Shown: positions 33,658-43,432, numbered from the stretch's first letter. The stretch is 64,000 nt of DNA from Geothrix edaphica (GCF_030268045.1 NZ_BSDC01000001.1:558001-622000), one strand, 5' to 3'. Numbers and translations are program-made. Notes: generated from the letters alone by a model not told the origin.

Positions 33658-36051
33658 TTGGCCCAGCGCACCTTCGGTCCCGCCATCCTCGCCCTTCTCG
33701 CGGCCGGCCCGGTCTTCGCCGCAGCGGCCGGCAGCGGCACGCTCGCGGGCCGGGTGCTGGACGACCAGGGCCGGCCGGTGGCGGGGGCGACCCTCAGCCT
33801 GGCCAACCCCGTGTCGGGCTACCGGCAGCAGGTGCGGAGCGATGCCAAGGGGGCCTTCGCCTTCCTGAACGTGCCGTTCAATGTCTACCACCTGGACACC
33901 CGGGCGCCGGGCCTGCTGCCGGGGCACGTGGACGTGGATGTCCACAGCCAGCTGCCCCAGCAGGTCACCGTGCCCCTCAAGCCCGAGGGCGCCACCGTGG
34001 TGGTGGAGGAGAACCTGCAGCTGGTGGAGGACCACCCCAGCACCCACATCGACATCGACAAGACCACCATCGAGCGCACCCCGGCGGCGGTGCAGAGCCG
34101 CGCCATGGAGAGCATCCTGCTCACCACGCCCGGCTTCATCGCCGACGAGAATGGCCGCTTCCACTTCCGGGGCAGCCACGGGCAGATGACCTACGTGGTG
34201 GACGGCATCCCGGTGTCCGACCAGATGCACGCCACCTTCAGCAACAGCCTGGATCCCTCCCAGGTGGAGAGCATGGAGGTCATCACCGGCGGCATCTCGG
34301 CGGAGTACGGCGGCAAGCCCGTGGTGGTGGTGAACCTCACGACCAAGTCGGGCCTGGGCACGCCGGACGGCTTCGAGGGCGAAGCCTCCTTCGGCGGCTC
34401 CCGGTTCCGCACCGCCGAGGCCGGCTTCAACGCCCGGGGGGGGAAGGAGGCCTTCGGCTGGTTCGTGAGCGCCGCCGCCAGCGAAAGCGACCGCTTCCTC
34501 GATCCGGTGAACTTCGGGAACCTGCACAACCACGGGAAGACGGGCCGTCTCTACTCCCGCTTCGACTGGATCCTGGGCAGCCAGGACACCCTGCGCTTCT
34601 CCGTGTCCGGCGGGCGCACCGACCGCGAGGTGGCCAACCTGGCCTCGCAGCAGGTCCGGGGGCAGGATCAGCGCGCCACCACGTCCGACGCGAACCTGAG
34701 CCTGGCCTGGACGCACCTGTTCAACGACCGCCGCAGCCTCGACGCGTCGCTGTTCTACCGTGGCTCCCAGGCGGAACTGAAGCCCAGCGAAGATCTGGCG
34801 GAGGGCTTCACGGGCGCCGGGATGCGGGACTTCCCCTACTGGGTGAAGCAGGACCGCAGCCTGGACAACCTGGGTGTCCAGGCCTCCCTCACCCAGCGCT
34901 GGGGCCAGGAGAACCTGCTGAAGGTCGGCGTCTCGCGGATTGCCTTCCCCATCCACGAGGCTTTCCGCTTCGCCATCCCCGATGACTCCCAGGCGGCCGG
35001 TCCCGGCGATCCCCTCTATCCCTACACCCCCGCCGGCGGCGGCCACATCTTCCAGTTCGACGCCCGCATCCAGCCCACCCTCACCTCGGCCTTCGTCCAG
35101 AACGACATCCACCTCGGCGCCTTCTTCCTGGCCCTGGGCCTGCGCCACGACACCTACCGGGTGGAGGACATCTCCGACAGCCTGCTCCAGCCCCGGCTGG
35201 GCCTGAGCTACCGGATCAAGGCCACGGGGACCGTGTTCCGGGCTTCGTACGACCGCCTGCTGATCCTCCGGGAGCACGAGAACCTGGCCCTGTCCCTGTC
35301 CCAGCAGGCCTGGGACCTGGGGCCCTACGCCGGCACGCCCCGGCAGCCCCTGCGGCCCGAGCGCCAGCAATCCTGCAGCTACGGCGTGGAGCAGCAACTG
35401 GGCAAGGCCGGGCGGATCATGGTCGAGTACTGGGAGAAGCGCAGCCGCAATGCCGGCGACAACGCCCAGTTCCTGAACACCGGCGTGCTGTTTCCCGTGG
35501 GGGCCGACAAGGGTCTGTTCCGCGGCATGAACCTGCGCCTGGACCTGGTGCCCGTGAAGGGGTGGTCCGGCTACCTGAGCCTGGGCCGGACCCGGGCCAT
35601 CTTCCAGGCGCCCCTGGTGGGCGGCCTCCAGCTGGAGGCGCCCGAGGCGGCTCCGGGCGAGCGGTTCCTCATCGACCACGACCAGAAGCTCAGCGCCCAG
35701 GCGGGGGTAGTCTACGAGCACGGGGGCTTCACCGCCCAGGTGTCCGGCCGCTACGACTCGGGGCTCGTGGCCGGTGATCCCGCCGCGGTGGACGGGAATC
35801 CCGACTACGATTTCGGCGCCCAGTACGTCCGCCGCGATTCCGAGGGCACCTGGCGCATCCAGCCCCGCACCACCTGGAACCTGGGCCTGGCCCAGGCCTG
35901 GAAGCTGGCGGGGAAGCGCCGCCTGACGCTGGGGCTGGACCTCCTGAACGCCACGGACGAGCGCGGCCTCTACAACTTCCTCAGCACCTTCGGCGGCACC
36001 CACGTCATCCCGCCCCGCACGCTGGCGGGGAGGGTGAAGTGGGCGTTCTGA
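33658..36051 (+). CDS. TonB-dependent outer-membrane receptor
   Basis: 797 residues. The start codon is TTG at 33658, supported by CTGGAGG upstream and by the immediate signal peptide (FGPAILALLAAGPVFAAA). Layout: carboxypeptidase-regulatory-like domain (GTLAGRVLDDQGRPVAGATL, the CarboxypepD_reg type), plug (RAMESILLTTPGF, YVVDGIPVSDQM, SAEYGGKPVVVVNLTTKSG), then a 22-strand-like barrel ending in the expected aromatic, VKWAF. No TonB box is obvious. These receptors import siderophores, vitamins or oligomers; here peptides or a metal chelate are possible. It may depend on the upstream inverted repeat. Confidence 0.92.
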   Translation: MAQRTFGPAILALLAAGPVFAAAAGSGTLAGRVLDDQGRPVAGATLSLANPVSGYRQQVRSDAKGAFAFLNVPFNVYHLDTRAPGLLPGHVDVDVHSQLPQQVTVPLKPEGATVVVEENLQLVEDHPSTHIDIDKTTIERTPAAVQSRAMESILLTTPGFIADENGRFHFRGSHGQMTYVVDGIPVSDQMHATFSNSLDPSQVESMEVITGGISAEYGGKPVVVVNLTTKSGLGTPDGFEGEASFGGSRFRTAEAGFNARGGKEAFGWFVSAAASESDRFLDPVNFGNLHNHGKTGRLYSRFDWILGSQDTLRFSVSGGRTDREVANLASQQVRGQDQRATTSDANLSLAWTHLFNDRRSLDASLFYRGSQAELKPSEDLAEGFTGAGMRDFPYWVKQDRSLDNLGVQASLTQRWGQENLLKVGVSRIAFPIHEAFRFAIPDDSQAAGPGDPLYPYTPAGGGHIFQFDARIQPTLTSAFVQNDIHLGAFFLALGLRHDTYRVEDISDSLLQPRLGLSYRIKATGTVFRASYDRLLILREHENLALSLSQQAWDLGPYAGTPRQPLRPERQQSCSYGVEQQLGKAGRIMVEYWEKRSRNAGDNAQFLNTGVLFPVGADKGLFRGMNLRLDLVPVKGWSGYLSLGRTRAIFQAPLVGGLQLEAPEAAPGERFLIDHDQKLSAQAGVVYEHGGFTAQVSGRYDSGLVAGDPAAVDGNPDYDFGAQYVRRDSEGTWRIQPRTTWNLGLAQAWKLAGKRRLTLGLDLLNATDERGLYNFLSTFGGTHVIPPRTLAGRVKWAF

Positions 36052-36064
36052 GGCGCCTGGACGC

Positions 36065-36928
36065 CTAGAAGGGGTGCTCGAAGCTCAGGTAGAGGAAGAC
36101 GGCCTTTTCGCCGCGGCTGGCGCCCACGCCGATGGGCACCGCGATGCCGGGCACGATCTGGAGGCCGCTGGGGAAGTTGTAGGCCCAGCGGATGCCGGGT
36201 GAGATGAACGAGGAACTCTGGCGCTGGGTCTGGCCGGGGCCGGTGATGGCCTCGGTGTTGGCGTAGACGTACTCCAGCATCACGTTGAACCGCGGGTTCG
36301 CCAGCCAGATGAAGCTCTGGCCCAGCGAGTAGTCCCGGGTGGTGGCGCGGTCGCCATCCGTGTTGCGGGCCCTTGGGGTGAGGGTGCCACCGGCGTTGAA
36401 GTGGCCCACGAAGGCTTCGCCCATGGTGAAGCTGACGGGGAAGTTCACCTGGTATCCGGTGGCGCCCTTCCCGTAGCCGGTCTTCTCGTCGCCGGTCGGC
36501 AGGAGCACCGACAGGCGGGGTGCGATGGCCACGGGGGCGTCGCCATCCCCCAGCAGCTGATAGCGGTAGTTCAGGGCCACGTCGCCGAAGGCCTGCTTCC
36601 GGCCGGGAGAGGCGTCCAGCCGCTGCCAGGGCAGGGTGAAGCTGAACTGGTGCTTCTGGCTGAAGACCGGCCATTCCTGGGTGAAGGTGTAGATCCAGTC
36701 CTTGGACTCCTGGTACCGGGTGAAGGTGCTGATGTGCTGCACCACGCCCTTTTCCTGGTTGTAGGCCTCCTCTACGAGGAAGGAGTTGTCCTGGATGGGG
36801 CCTTCCTTCTTCTCCTGGGCCGTGAGGGAGGCCGCGAGGAGGAGGACGGGAAGGAGACGGGGGAGGCGGAGGGGGGAGGTGGGTGTCGTCATGTCGATGA
36901 TATTGAGTCTCAGAAATAAATGATTCAA
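36065..36928 (-). CDS. outer-membrane beta-barrel protein (transporter-like family)
   Basis: About 287 residues. The start at 36928 (MNHLFLRLN) has CGAGG seven bases upstream; a second Met at 36892 (MTTPTSPLRL) would give a more standard signal peptide but has no ribosome site. The leader is LPRLLPVLLLAASLTAQ. Seen: GDVALNYRYQLLGDG, VAIAPRLSVLLPTGDEKTGYG, GHFNAGGTLTP and closing VFLYLSFEHPF with terminal Phe, typical of the MetA-pathway/transporter outer-membrane family. Related in style to the protein at 9454-10245. It is convergent with the TonB receptor gene, 13 bases apart. Confidence 0.72.
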   Translation of the reverse strand: MNHLFLRLNIIDMTTPTSPLRLPRLLPVLLLAASLTAQEKKEGPIQDNSFLVEEAYNQEKGVVQHISTFTRYQESKDWIYTFTQEWPVFSQKHQFSFTLPWQRLDASPGRKQAFGDVALNYRYQLLGDGDAPVAIAPRLSVLLPTGDEKTGYGKGATGYQVNFPVSFTMGEAFVGHFNAGGTLTPRARNTDGDRATTRDYSLGQSFIWLANPRFNVMLEYVYANTEAITGPGQTQRQSSSFISPGIRWAYNFPSGLQIVPGIAVPIGVGASRGEKAVFLYLSFEHPF

Positions 36929-37070
36929 GACCTCGGGGTTGAGAAGTGATTCCCGTCACCAGGAGGGGCCCTTGAGGATGCCCCGGTCTAATCGGTGCGG
37001 GCAGGGAAGCCGGGCCCCGGGCCGGATACGTAGTGATACGATGGTCATTCCGACCCTATGTGGAGAATCC

Positions 37071-39158
37071 ATGCCGTTCCAAGCCAGACGCCTCATGCTC
37101 CCCCTGCTCGCCTTCACCCTGGCTTCGGCCTCGCTGCGGGCCGAGGAGGGCATGTGGACCTTCGACAACCTGCCGACGAAGAAGCTTCAGACGACCTACG
37201 GCTGGGCCCCTGATCAGGCCTGGCTGGATCATGTGCGCCTCTCCGTGCTGCGCTTCCCCGGCGGTTCCGGCTCCTTCGTGAGCAAGGACGGGCTGGTGCT
37301 CACCAACGAGCACGTGGGCCGCGGCTGGATCCAGCGGGTGAGCAGCAAGGAGGCCGACTATGTGAAGAACGGCTTCGCGGCCGCCACCCGGGAGCAGGAG
37401 ATCAAGGTGCCGGGTCTCGAGCTCATGACGCTCATGACCATGGACAACATCACGGACCGCCTGGCCAAGGCCGTGAAGGCCGGCACCTCCGAGAAGGAGG
37501 CCCACAAGGCCCGCCATGCGGAAATTGAGAAGATCAAGAAAGAGATGCAGGAGAAGAGCGGCCTCACCTGCGAGCACGTGACGCTGTACCAGGGTGGCGA
37601 GCACTGGATCTATTCGTACCGGAAGCATACGGACGTGCGCCTGGTCTTCGCGCCCGAGCTGCAGATCGCCCTGTTCGGCGGGGACTACGACAACTTCACG
37701 TACCCGCGGCACAACCTGGATTTCACCTTGTTCCGCGTCTACGAGAACGGCAAACCCTACACCCCCCCCGACTTCCTGAAGTGGACCCGCACGGGCCTGA
37801 AGGCCGGCGACCTCACCTTCGTGGTCGGCCACCCCGGCAGCACCAAGCGGCAGGACACCTTCGCCCAGATGATCTATTCCCGGGACTTCGCCATCCCCAT
37901 GCGGCTCAAGGGCCTGGAGAGCCAGAAAGAGGCCCTGGTGCAGTACGGCAAGACCTCGCCCGAGGCGGCCCGGCAGGCCGGGACCCAGATCCTCCGGATC
38001 GAGAACAGCCTCAAGGCCCTCCGGGGGTACTGGTCCGGGCTGAAGAACAAGGAGGCCATGGCCCGCATCGAGGCCGACGAGAAGGCCTTCCGGGCCAAGG
38101 TGGCGAAGGAGCCCCGGCTCCAGGGCGAGGCCGGGCCCAGCTGGGGCAGGATCGAGGCCGCCCTGAAGGTGGCCCGGAGCCAGGCCAAGGACAACGCCTA
38201 CGTCGGCACCGCCCACTCCACGCTGCTGGGGTACGCCCTGTCGCTGGTGCGGATCGCGGACGAGGAGCAGCTTCCCAGCGAGAAGCGCCTGTCCGAGTAC
38301 AGCGACACCAACCTGAAGACCGCCAAGGCCCGGCTGGGGGTGCCCACCCCCTACTACCCGGAGCAGGAGATCTTCGTGTTCACCCGCGGGCTCGAAGAGG
38401 CCGCCCGGGAGCTGGGCCCGAAGCATGCCTTCGTGAAAGCCATGCTCGGCGGGAAGTCCCCCGCGGAGGTCGCCAAGGCCGCGGTGACCGGGTCGAAGCT
38501 CGGCGATCCCGAGGCCCGCAAGGCCCTCCTGGCCGGCGGCCGGAAGGCCATCGCCGGCAGCCAGGATCCGATGATCCTCCTCGCGAAAAAGCTGGACCCC
38601 CTGGGCCGGGCCCTCCGCAAGCGGCAGGAAGACCTGGTCCAGAGCGTCCTCACCGAGCACGCCGGGCGCATCGCCAAGGCCCGCTTCGCGGTGTTCGGCA
38701 AGAACACCTACCCGGACGCCACCTTCACCATGCGCCTCACCTACGGCCCCGTGGCCGAGTTCCCGGCCAACGGTACGCTGATCCAGCCCTTCACCACCTT
38801 CGGCGGCCTCTTCGACCGCTACGACGGTTGGGGCGGCAACGCGGCGGCGGCCCACGACGGCGCCTGGCGCCTGCCCCAGCGCTGGCTCGACAAGCGCGGC
38901 GCGCTGGACCCGTCCATGCCCTTCAACTTCGCCCACAAGGTGGACATCATCGGCGGCAACTCCGGTTCCCCCGTGGTGGACCGCAAGGGCGACCTGGTGG
39001 GCCTCATCTTCGACGGCAACATCGACATGCTGCCCGGCAACTACTTCTACGACGAAACCGCCAACCGCGGCGTCTCCGTGGACGCCCGGGCCATCATCCA
39101 CGCCCTGGAGAAGGTCTACGGGGCCAGCGCCCTGGCCGCCGAGCTCACCGGGAAATAA
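37071..39158 (+). CDS. S46 dipeptidyl-peptidase, copy 1
   Basis: Periplasmic serine exopeptidase that releases dipeptides from peptide N-termini. 695 residues. The start at 37071 (MPFQARRLMLPLLAFTL) has TGGAGAA upstream and a signal peptide ending LRAEEG. Catalytic triad by family: His81 in LTNEHVGRG, Asp217 in YPRHNLDF, Ser631 in GGNSGSPVV. The usual TNHH is TNEH here, but the catalytic His is kept. The residue 18 after Ser, which in DPP7 versus DPP11 sets P1 preference, is Gly649, suggesting hydrophobic P1. First of three tandem paralogues. Confidence 0.93.
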   Translation: MPFQARRLMLPLLAFTLASASLRAEEGMWTFDNLPTKKLQTTYGWAPDQAWLDHVRLSVLRFPGGSGSFVSKDGLVLTNEHVGRGWIQRVSSKEADYVKNGFAAATREQEIKVPGLELMTLMTMDNITDRLAKAVKAGTSEKEAHKARHAEIEKIKKEMQEKSGLTCEHVTLYQGGEHWIYSYRKHTDVRLVFAPELQIALFGGDYDNFTYPRHNLDFTLFRVYENGKPYTPPDFLKWTRTGLKAGDLTFVVGHPGSTKRQDTFAQMIYSRDFAIPMRLKGLESQKEALVQYGKTSPEAARQAGTQILRIENSLKALRGYWSGLKNKEAMARIEADEKAFRAKVAKEPRLQGEAGPSWGRIEAALKVARSQAKDNAYVGTAHSTLLGYALSLVRIADEEQLPSEKRLSEYSDTNLKTAKARLGVPTPYYPEQEIFVFTRGLEEAARELGPKHAFVKAMLGGKSPAEVAKAAVTGSKLGDPEARKALLAGGRKAIAGSQDPMILLAKKLDPLGRALRKRQEDLVQSVLTEHAGRIAKARFAVFGKNTYPDATFTMRLTYGPVAEFPANGTLIQPFTTFGGLFDRYDGWGGNAAAAHDGAWRLPQRWLDKRGALDPSMPFNFAHKVDIIGGNSGSPVVDRKGDLVGLIFDGNIDMLPGNYFYDETANRGVSVDARAIIHALEKVYGASALAAELTGK

Positions 39159-39176
39159 TTGTCTTCTGGAGTCACC

Positions 39177-41276
39177 ATGAACCGCCTCTCCGCGCTCGCG
39201 CTGTCTCTCGTATCGGTGCTCGCCCTGCCTGCATTGCGCGCCGAAGACGGCATGTGGACCTTCGACAACCTGCCCCTGAAGCAGCTGAAGGAGAAGTACG
39301 CCTTCGAGCCGGGGAAGGAGTGGATCGACCACGTGCGCCTCTCCACCCTCACCCTGGGCGGCTGCACGGGCTCCTTCGTGAGCGCCGATGGCCTGGTGAT
39401 CACCAACCACCACTGCACCCGGGGCTCCATCCAGCGCCTGTCCACCAAGGACCGCGACCTGGTGAAGAACGGCTTCGTGGCCATGAGCCGCGACCAGGAG
39501 ATCAAGATCCCCGGCCTCACCTACCGCACGCTCATGGCCATGGAGAACGTGACGGAGCGCGTGGCCAAGGCCGTCAAGCCGGGGCTGGGCGAGAAGGCCG
39601 CGGCCGCGGCGCGGGCGAAGGAGCTGGACGCCATCAAGGCCGAGTTGGAGAAGGCCAGCGGGCTCACCTATGACGTGGTGAACCTCTACCAGGGCGGCGA
39701 GACCTGGATGTACGGCTTCAAGGTCTTCAAGGACATCCGCCTGGTGGCCGCCCCCGAGATCGCCGTGGCGGCCTTCGGCGGCGACTACGACAACTTCACC
39801 TACCCCCGCCACGACCTGGACTTCTCCATGGTCCGCGTCTACGAGAACGACCAGCCCTACCATCCCGCGCACCACCTGACGTGGAGCACCGAGGGGCTGA
39901 AGACCGGCGACCTCACCTTCGTGGTGGGCCACCCCGGCCGCACCAGCCGCCTCCAGACCTTCGCCCAGATGAAGTACGACCGGGACTTCGGCATCCCCAC
40001 CTACCTGAAGGGCGCGGACCGCACCCGGGCCCTCCTCGAGGAGTACGGCAAGCAGGATGCCGAGCACGCCCGCCAGGTCCAGACCCTGATCCTGGGCGTG
40101 AACAACGGCGCCAAGGCCAACGAGGGCTCCCTGATGGGCCTGAAGGATGCCGAGGCCATGAAGCGCATCGAGGCCGCGGAGAAGGCCCTGAAGGCCGCAG
40201 TTGCCAAGGATCCCAAGCTGGCGGCCACCACCGGCCAGAGCTGGGCGCGCGTCGAGCAGGCGATCCAGCTCCAGAAGGGGTACCTCAAGGAAGCCCAGTA
40301 CGTCGGCGCGGCCCGCTCCGCGACCCTGGGCCAGGCCCAGGCCCTGGTGCGCCTGGCCGAGCAGCAGGAGCTGCCCGTGGAGAAGCGCCTGACGGAGTAC
40401 CGCTCCGAAGGCGGCCTCAAGACTCTGAAGACCCGCCTCTCGGGCCCCGCCATGGGCATGATGGGCCAGGCCGCCAACCCCGAGCTGGAGACCCTCCTCT
40501 TCACCCGCGGCCTGGAAGACGCAGCCCGCGAGCTGGGCCCGCAGGATCCCTTCGTCCTCGCGATCCTGGGCGGCAGGAAGCCCGCGGAAGTGGCCAAGGC
40601 CGCCGTGGAGGGCACGAAGCTGAACGATCCCGCCGTCCGCAAGGCCCTGGTCGAAGGCGGCAAGAAGGCCGTGGCCGAGAGCACCGATCCCATGATCGTG
40701 CTGGCCCGCAAGCTCGAGCCCATCCTGCTCCGCCTCCGCAAGAAGCAGGACGACGTGAAGGCCATCCTGGAAGAGCACGGCGCCCGCATCGCCAAGGCCC
40801 GCTTCGCGGTCTACGGCAAGACCCTGCCGCCGGACGCCACGGGCACGCTGCGCATCACCTACGGCGCCGTGGCCACCTATCCCGCCAACGGCACCCTCCA
40901 GCAGCCCTTCACCACCTGGGCCGGCCTCTACGACCGCCACTTCGGCTGGGGCGGCAACGAGGCCCACGCCTATGGCGGCGAGTGGACCCTGCCCCAGCGC
41001 TGGCTGGACCGCATGGGCAAGCTGGACCTCCGGACGCCCCTCAACTTCTCCCACGCCGTGGACACCACCGGCGGCAACTCCGGCAGCCCCGTGGTGAACC
41101 GCAAGGGCGAGCTGGTGGGCCTCCTCTTCGACGGGAACATCGAAGGCAACGCCGGCCGCTACTACTACGACGAGAAGGTGAACCGCAGCGTCTCCGTGGA
41201 CGCCCGCGCCATCCTCGAAGCGCTCGTGAAGGTCTACGACGCGCCGCACCTCGCCGCCGAGCTGACCGGCAAGTAG
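39177..41276 (+). CDS. S46 dipeptidyl-peptidase, copy 2
   Basis: 699 residues, 18 bases after copy 1. The start at 39177 (MNRLSALALSLVSVLALPALRAEDG) has TGGAG upstream. Triad: His79 in ITNHHCTRG (the canonical TNHHC), the Asp in YPRHDLDF, and Ser635 in GGNSGSPVV. The specificity position is Gly653 as in DPP7. Shares near-constant blocks with its neighbours (GMWTFDNLP; LYQGGETWMYG; TFAQMKYDRDFGIP). It may cover a related but different set of peptides. Confidence 0.93.
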   Translation: MNRLSALALSLVSVLALPALRAEDGMWTFDNLPLKQLKEKYAFEPGKEWIDHVRLSTLTLGGCTGSFVSADGLVITNHHCTRGSIQRLSTKDRDLVKNGFVAMSRDQEIKIPGLTYRTLMAMENVTERVAKAVKPGLGEKAAAAARAKELDAIKAELEKASGLTYDVVNLYQGGETWMYGFKVFKDIRLVAAPEIAVAAFGGDYDNFTYPRHDLDFSMVRVYENDQPYHPAHHLTWSTEGLKTGDLTFVVGHPGRTSRLQTFAQMKYDRDFGIPTYLKGADRTRALLEEYGKQDAEHARQVQTLILGVNNGAKANEGSLMGLKDAEAMKRIEAAEKALKAAVAKDPKLAATTGQSWARVEQAIQLQKGYLKEAQYVGAARSATLGQAQALVRLAEQQELPVEKRLTEYRSEGGLKTLKTRLSGPAMGMMGQAANPELETLLFTRGLEDAARELGPQDPFVLAILGGRKPAEVAKAAVEGTKLNDPAVRKALVEGGKKAVAESTDPMIVLARKLEPILLRLRKKQDDVKAILEEHGARIAKARFAVYGKTLPPDATGTLRITYGAVATYPANGTLQQPFTTWAGLYDRHFGWGGNEAHAYGGEWTLPQRWLDRMGKLDLRTPLNFSHAVDTTGGNSGSPVVNRKGELVGLLFDGNIEGNAGRYYYDEKVNRSVSVDARAILEALVKVYDAPHLAAELTGK

Positions 41277-41296
41277 TCCCGTTTCGCTGAATGCCA

Positions 41297-41320
41297 GGGG
41301 CCCCGTCCGGGGCCCCTTTT
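41297..41320 (+). terminator. terminator-like hairpin between S46 copies 2 and 3
   Basis: Perfect GGGGCCCC-GTCC-GGGGCCCC hairpin followed by TTTT, starting 20 bases after the copy 2 stop and ending 10 bases before the copy 3 start codon. It should reduce expression of copy 3 and the genes after it relative to copies 1 and 2. Confidence 0.8.
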
Positions 41321-41330
41321 CGGAGCCCCC

Positions 41331-43430
41331 ATGCGCCTCTCCGCCCTCGCCCTGTCCCTGGTCACGGTGCTCGCCCTGCCCGCGCTGCGCGCGGACGAGG
41401 GCATGTGGACCTTCGACAACATTCCGGTGAAGCAGATCAAGGCCAAGTACGGCGTGGATCTGGACACCGCCTGGCTGAAGAACCTGCAGTTGGCTACGGT
41501 GCGCTTCCCCGGCGGCACGGGGGCCTTCGTGAGCCGCGACGGCCTGGTGGTGACGAACCACCATGTGGGCCGGGGCGCCATCGCCCAGGTGTCCAGCGCC
41601 CAGGCCGATCTCGTGAAGAACGGCTTCACCGCGGCCCGCCGGAGCCAGGAGATCAAGGTGCCTGGCCTCGAACTGATGATGCTCGTCTCCATGAAGGACG
41701 TGACGGCGCGGGTGATCGGTGCCGTGAAGCCCGGCCTGTCGGACCAGGAGGCCATGGCGGCGCGGCTCAATGCCCTGGCGGATCTCCGCCGGACCGAGGA
41801 GGCCAAGACCGGCCTCACCTGCGAGCCAGTGACGCTCTACCAGGGCGGCGAGTACTGGCTCTACCGCTACAGGAAGTTCAGCGACGTGCGGCTGGTGGCG
41901 GCCCCGGAGCTCCAGGTGGCGGCCTTCGGCGGCGACCCGGACAACTACACCTACCCCCGCCACAACCTGGACTTCTCGCTGTTCCGCGTCTACGAGGACG
42001 GGAAGCCCTACCAGCCCGAGGCCATCCTGCCCTTCAGCGCGAAGGGCGTGGCCATGGGCGAGCTGACCTTCATCTCCGGGCATCCCTTCAGCACATTCCG
42101 CCAGCAGACGCATGCCCAGATGGCCTACGCCCGGGACTTCGGCATCCCCTTCCAGCTCCGCACCCTGGAGCGCCAGAAGCAGGCGCTGCAGGCGCTCTCG
42201 GCCACCTCGCCCGAATCGCGCCGCCTGGCGGCCGAGGCCATCTACGGCATCGAGAACGGCCACAAGCGGCTCAGCGGCCAGCTGCTGGGCCTGGCCAAGG
42301 CGGAGAACCTGAAGAAGGTGGAGACCGCCGAGGCCGCCTTGAAGGCCGCCGTGGCGAAGGATCCCGCCCTGCAGGCCCGCGTGGGCGAGAGCTGGAATCG
42401 CGTGGCCGAGGCCGTGGAACGCCAGAAGGCCCTGCTGAAGGAAGCCACCTACATCGACTCCGGGCGTGGAACCCTGGTCGGGCGCGTGGCCTCCCTCCGC
42501 CACGCCCTCACCCTGGTGCGGCTCGCGGACGAGACGGCCAGGCCCTCGGCCGAGCGGCTCACTGAGTTCAGCGAAGGCAACCTCAAGGCCACCCGGGCGC
42601 AGCTCCTGTCCCCGCGGCCCGTGCAGAAGCCCATCGACACCGCCCTGCTGGCGGCGGGCCTGCAGGAGGCCAAGGACGAGCTGGGCGCGGACCATCCCTT
42701 TGTGAAGGCCCTGCTGGGGGACCAGTCGCCGGAAGCCGTGGCCAAGGCCGCGGTGGAAGGCACGAAGCTGGACGATCCCGCCGTGCGGAAGCAGCTGGCG
42801 GAGGGAGGCAAGGCCGCCCTCGAGGCCAGCACGGACCCGATGATCCTCCTGGCGAAGAAGATCGATCCCTTCGGCCGCGCCGTCCACAAGCGGGTGGAGG
42901 CCGAGGTCACCGGCGTCTTCAATGAGCACGGCGGCCGCATCGCCGAGGCCCGCTTCAAGGCCTTCGGCCGGGCCGTCTATCCGGACGCCACCTTCACGCT
43001 GCGGCTGGGCTACGGCCCGGTGGCCACCTACGCCAACGGCACGGGCACCCTGGCCCAGCCCTTCACCACCTTCATGGGCATGTACGACCGGCACCTGGGC
43101 TGGGGTGGCAACGCCGCCGCCGCGGAGCATGGGGCCTGGACCCTGCCCGAGCGCTGGCTCAAGCGGCAGGCGAAGCTGGACCTGGCCACCCCCTTCAACT
43201 TCATCTACGCCTGCGACACCGTGGGCGGGAACAGCGGCAGTCCCGTGGTGAACGTGCAGGGCGAGTTCGTGGGCATCAACTTCGACAGCGTGTTCGAAGG
43301 GCAGGGCGGCTACTACGTCTACGACGCGGACACCAAGCGCGCCGTGGCCACCGATGCCCGCGCCATCCTCGAGGCCCTGCGCAAGGTCATGGACGCCAGG
43401 CACCTCGTGGCCGAGCTGACCGGGAAGTAG
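41331..43430 (+). CDS. S46 dipeptidyl-peptidase, copy 3 with altered specificity residue
   Basis: 699 residues. The start at 41331 (MRLSALALSLVTVLALPALRADEG) follows CGGAG. Triad: His78 in VTNHHVGRG, Asp in YPRHNLDF, Ser635 in GGNSGSPVV. The position 18 residues after the nucleophile is Ser653 (NFDSVFEG), unlike Gly in copies 1 and 2 and unlike Arg of acidic-specific DPP11, so its P1 preference may differ. It sits behind a terminator-like hairpin and is followed two bases later by the DNPH1-like gene. Confidence 0.93.
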   Translation: MRLSALALSLVTVLALPALRADEGMWTFDNIPVKQIKAKYGVDLDTAWLKNLQLATVRFPGGTGAFVSRDGLVVTNHHVGRGAIAQVSSAQADLVKNGFTAARRSQEIKVPGLELMMLVSMKDVTARVIGAVKPGLSDQEAMAARLNALADLRRTEEAKTGLTCEPVTLYQGGEYWLYRYRKFSDVRLVAAPELQVAAFGGDPDNYTYPRHNLDFSLFRVYEDGKPYQPEAILPFSAKGVAMGELTFISGHPFSTFRQQTHAQMAYARDFGIPFQLRTLERQKQALQALSATSPESRRLAAEAIYGIENGHKRLSGQLLGLAKAENLKKVETAEAALKAAVAKDPALQARVGESWNRVAEAVERQKALLKEATYIDSGRGTLVGRVASLRHALTLVRLADETARPSAERLTEFSEGNLKATRAQLLSPRPVQKPIDTALLAAGLQEAKDELGADHPFVKALLGDQSPEAVAKAAVEGTKLDDPAVRKQLAEGGKAALEASTDPMILLAKKIDPFGRAVHKRVEAEVTGVFNEHGGRIAEARFKAFGRAVYPDATFTLRLGYGPVATYANGTGTLAQPFTTFMGMYDRHLGWGGNAAAAEHGAWTLPERWLKRQAKLDLATPFNFIYACDTVGGNSGSPVVNVQGEFVGINFDSVFEGQGGYYVYDADTKRAVATDARAILEALRKVMDARHLVAELTGK

Positions 43431-43432
43431 GC

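Noticed and set aside
37056-43403. A 2115-codon open frame on the minus strand opposite the three S46 genes
   Set aside because: Low-complexity Gly/Ala/His/Leu/Gln translation mirrors the codons of the plus-strand peptidases; no motif, signal or ribosome site. A GC-bias shadow.
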